34,287 nt of DNA from Allobacillus halotolerans (GTDB lineage: Bacteria; Bacillota; Bacilli; Bacillales; Alkalibacillaceae), in contig NZ_JAHLZF010000023.1 of the NCBI RefSeq assembly GCF_018967645.1, positions 1 through 34,287 on the forward strand, read 5' to 3'. Under the pieces are notes generated by a model. It did not search any database and was not told the origin of the DNA. It saw only the letters and a list, made by a program, of their open reading frames with translations. The position numbers were made by a program, and so were the translations under genes. Positions 32,149 to 34,287 of this stretch are shown here, piece by piece. Position 1 is the first letter of the stretch; the number at the start of each line of letters is the position of its first letter.

Positions 32149-34287
32149 TTAGTACTTTCTTAAGAATTTATCTGCCATCCAGTAATTTTTACCGTTGATT
32201 TTAATTCTAACCCAGTTATATTCTATAGTCCCAGCTACAGCTCTTTCAGCAACGATATTACCCTTGGAATCTAAGCTCAAAGCAACAAATTCTCCTGGTG
32301 ATAAGGATGCCACTGGAGAACCAGCTGTACCATTTGATGGTGCTGTTCTATAATTTACATTATCTCCATCACTATCATAAATTTCGTATAGATTTCTAAT
32401 ATCTAAATATGCTGAATGTACCCAGCCTACTCGGCTGTTATTTTTTACTTTAATCCAATTGCCATCATTATCCCCTAATGCTTCTAAAGAAGTACCAGAA
32501 GATAACATTCCATAGCTTTCATAACTTGTACTAGGGCCTTTGCGGAAGTTAACAGAGCTCTTAACTGTAGCAATTGTCCCCTCGGGATAACTAGTAGCCA
32601 CATCTACTGGTTCGAAAGTAATTGTTACATAGTCAGAATGTAACCAACCTTCTTTCCCGTTGTAGATTGCCTTAAACCATTTTCCACCATTATCACCAAT
32701 CAGCTCAATTTCTAACCCATTATCGATTGTTAAGATTCTTTTATAATCCGTAGAAGGACCTTCCCTGAAGTTCACATTTGCAGTTACTTCACCTAATGTT
32801 CCGGCCGAGAAGTAGTTTTCGATTTCTGGTATTGGCAATTGAGGCTCTGGTCTAGGTGGTTTGCTAGAGTCCGCCTTCGGTTGATTTTTGTACTGCGGAA
32901 CTTCAAATCTTGTTAGTGAATCAAAAACAGATGACCCCAGCATACTATACATTCTTTCAGCCTGAATAATAGGCCACATAATGTGAGTAGCATACTGCTT
33001 GCCTCGTTGATTAGTCAATTCCACATTGTCCGGATCCCATTTCATTTTATACAAGGTGTTCTGTCCTTGAGAGATATAATTATTAGAAATATTTTTAGCT
33101 CCACCGATTACTGCAGATTCTGGAGAAAACCAGTCACGTTCGAAAGCGTAATTTACACCTCCGATTAATGGATTATCATCGTGCGCACCATAACCATAAA
33201 AGTTATAAACTACTTCATATACATCTTTATGGTTTTTGTTTCGGATAATATCTCCTTTTGAGTTTCTCACGATTTTACCACTTTTATCCACGCCCACTCC
33301 TAGTGCCAATGAGGATGTACCATTCCCAGTCTCGTGTAGTGCGTGTGAGATAAGATAGAATTCATTCAAATCATACAGTTCACCTGCTCGAATAAATGCT
33401 GATCCAGTATTAGCTAACATTCCCTTACCTTCTAAGTATTCCTTATTTAATTCTGAAGCTGAAATACTTGAAGATTCGTCAAGTAGCATAAATTGCAAAT
33501 AGCCTGGTGTCCCTTTTGGAAAGTTAGCAGGATTTAAGTAATAACGAACATTAGCTTCATCGGCATTAATTTTTCCAGGACCATCATATTTAGGTAACCC
33601 GCTTTTCATTTGTATATCTACCATTCTGTCGAATGAATAACTATACTCCGTAGTTTGATTAGCTTCATACATAGAATTTATTTTATCTAAAGTGTTTGAC
33701 TCAACTATTCCGCTAACTGGTAAGCCTCTGGCTCTTTGAAACTCTTTTACTTTTGTTTCAGTAAAGCCTCCAAAATAGTCTGTCACGATAATTCCACCAT
33801 AACCAATTGCATTTAGTTTTCTCTTAATATCTTTTAGGTCCTGATGGCTTTTTCCAACTTGTAAAGGATGCTCATAAATATAATCTAATTGGTCCAGGGT
33901 TTCTTTGTTCGCATTACCAGTGACTTTCAAATCATAATAATCTTGGAATTCTCGAACTTTCTTTTCGGTAAAATTACCAAAGTAATTTGTTACTAAAATT
34001 CCATTGAAACCAACTCGGTTTAATTTCCTCTTCATTGTAGCAATGTTCGAATGACTATTTCCTTGAGAATATCCTTTAGCCGCTAGTTCATCAAGCGCAT
34101 TAATAGTGTCTTGATCTAGAGCACCCGAGGAGGAAATACCAGCGAAGTCCTGAAATTCTTTAACCCGTTTCTCAGTGAAATCACCATAGTATGTTGAGAC
34201 AATAATTCCGCCAAAACCTAAACTATTCAGTTTCTCTTTAATGTCAATTAAGGCAGAATCGCTTTGTCCTGGCCAAATGGCAGAATC
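32149..34287 (-). CDS. Modular cell-wall glucosaminidase (LytD/GH73-like), 5' end cut by the window
   Basis: 712 residues are visible; the frame stays open to the right edge, so the N-terminus and any signal peptide are outside. From the edge inward there are three tandem repeats of about 70 residues (about 14-83, 84-153, 154-222), each with KLN-x2-G-G/N-GI-V-YFG-FTE-V-EFQ, a peptidoglycan-binding-like unit. A glucosaminidase domain follows, with LLDESSSISASELN and the catalytic Glu in ISHALHETGNGTSSLALG. A Pro-rich linker (SKPPRPEPQLPIPE) then leads to three SH3-like wall-binding domains with NFREGPSTDY, NFRKGPSTSY and NYRTAPSNG. It should cut the glycan strand of peptidoglycan outside the cell. 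An internal ATG (34035) lies inside repeat 2 and is not the real start. Confidence 0.9.
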   Translation of the reverse strand, partial: DSAIWPGQSDSALIDIKEKLNSLGFGGIIVSTYYGDFTEKRVKEFQDFAGISSSGALDQDTINALDELAAKGYSQGNSHSNIATMKRKLNRVGFNGILVTNYFGNFTEKKVREFQDYYDLKVTGNANKETLDQLDYIYEHPLQVGKSHQDLKDIKRKLNAIGYGGIIVTDYFGGFTETKVKEFQRARGLPVSGIVESNTLDKINSMYEANQTTEYSYSFDRMVDIQMKSGLPKYDGPGKINADEANVRYYLNPANFPKGTPGYLQFMLLDESSSISASELNKEYLEGKGMLANTGSAFIRAGELYDLNEFYLISHALHETGNGTSSLALGVGVDKSGKIVRNSKGDIIRNKNHKDVYEVVYNFYGYGAHDDNPLIGGVNYAFERDWFSPESAVIGGAKNISNNYISQGQNTLYKMKWDPDNVELTNQRGKQYATHIMWPIIQAERMYSMLGSSVFDSLTRFEVPQYKNQPKADSSKPPRPEPQLPIPEIENYFSAGTLGEVTANVNFREGPSTDYKRILTIDNGLEIELIGDNGGKWFKAIYNGKEGWLHSDYVTITFEPVDVATSYPEGTIATVKSSVNFRKGPSTSYESYGMLSSGTSLEALGDNDGNWIKVKNNSRVGWVHSAYLDIRNLYEIYDSDGDNVNYRTAPSNGTAGSPVASLSPGEFVALSLDSKGNIVAERAVAGTIEYNWVRIKINGKNYWMADKFLRKY

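Noticed and set aside
32149-34035. Complete wall hydrolase gene starting at the ATG at 34035
   Set aside because: The frame stays open upstream to the window edge and encodes another full repeat, so this ATG is internal.
1-34287. CRISPR arrays, tRNA or rRNA genes, riboswitches
   Set aside because: No regularly spaced repeats, cloverleaf-like segments or known leader motifs were seen on reading both strands; no computed search was possible.

Overview
The window looks like a chromosomal segment of an AT-rich, low-GC Gram-positive bacterium of the Bacillaceae type, possibly salt- or alkali-tolerant. The evidence is strong AGGAGG/GGTGATC ribosome binding sites, frequent TTG/GTG starts, a TagO/LCP/LytD-like cell-wall set, a split Wzz/tyrosine-kinase pair with a PHP-type phosphatase, and a YheC/YheD-like protein typical of spore formers. 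The genus cannot be fixed from sequence alone. No rRNA, tRNA or CRISPR array was seen.

Region 1 (86-5460, minus strand) is one compact operon: an RraA-like protein, a three-part TRAP transporter (DctP, DctQ, DctM), a nitrilase-superfamily amidase and an AEC-family carrier. Gaps are 24 bp or less. A promoter with a GTATAC-centred inverted repeat sits in front. It reads as an organic-acid uptake and metabolism module of unknown substrate.

Region 2 (5508-20065, minus strand) is an exopolysaccharide or capsule locus. It runs from a membrane UDP-GlcNAc 4,6-dehydratase (EpsC/PglF type) through GalU, an aminotransferase (EpsN/PglE), a phosphoglycosyl transferase (EpsL/PglC), an acetyltransferase (EpsM/PglD), two glycosyltransferases, a Wzy-like polymerase, a pyruvyl transferase and a Wzx-like flippase. 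UDP-glucose dehydrogenase (own promoter) and phosphoglucomutase follow. Together they could make UDP-glucose, UDP-glucuronate and a UDP-diNAc-bacillosamine-like starter sugar, and then build, modify, flip and polymerise a repeat unit.

Region 3 (20066-22663) is a 322-bp divergent control region followed on the plus strand by the chain-length modulator, its BY-kinase and a PHP-type phosphatase. A strong hairpin terminator lies between kinase and phosphatase.

Region 4 (22688-27680) holds a second UDP-glucose dehydrogenase, an unrecognised membrane protein that starts directly after tagO, tagO itself, and a divergent LytR-CpsA-Psr ligase that probably attaches polymer to peptidoglycan.

Region 5 (27714-34287, minus strand) has a degenerate YheC/YheD-like ATP-grasp protein, a complete IS1182-family insertion sequence, a third nucleotide-sugar dehydrogenase (UDP-HexNAc type) and a large modular glucosaminidase that is cut by the right edge of the window.

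I did not find a clearly unprecedented system. The best leads are the tagO-coupled orphan membrane protein, the ATP-grasp-like protein that seems to lack its ATP/Mg residues, the RraA-like protein with an altered catalytic motif, and the kinase/phosphatase attenuator.
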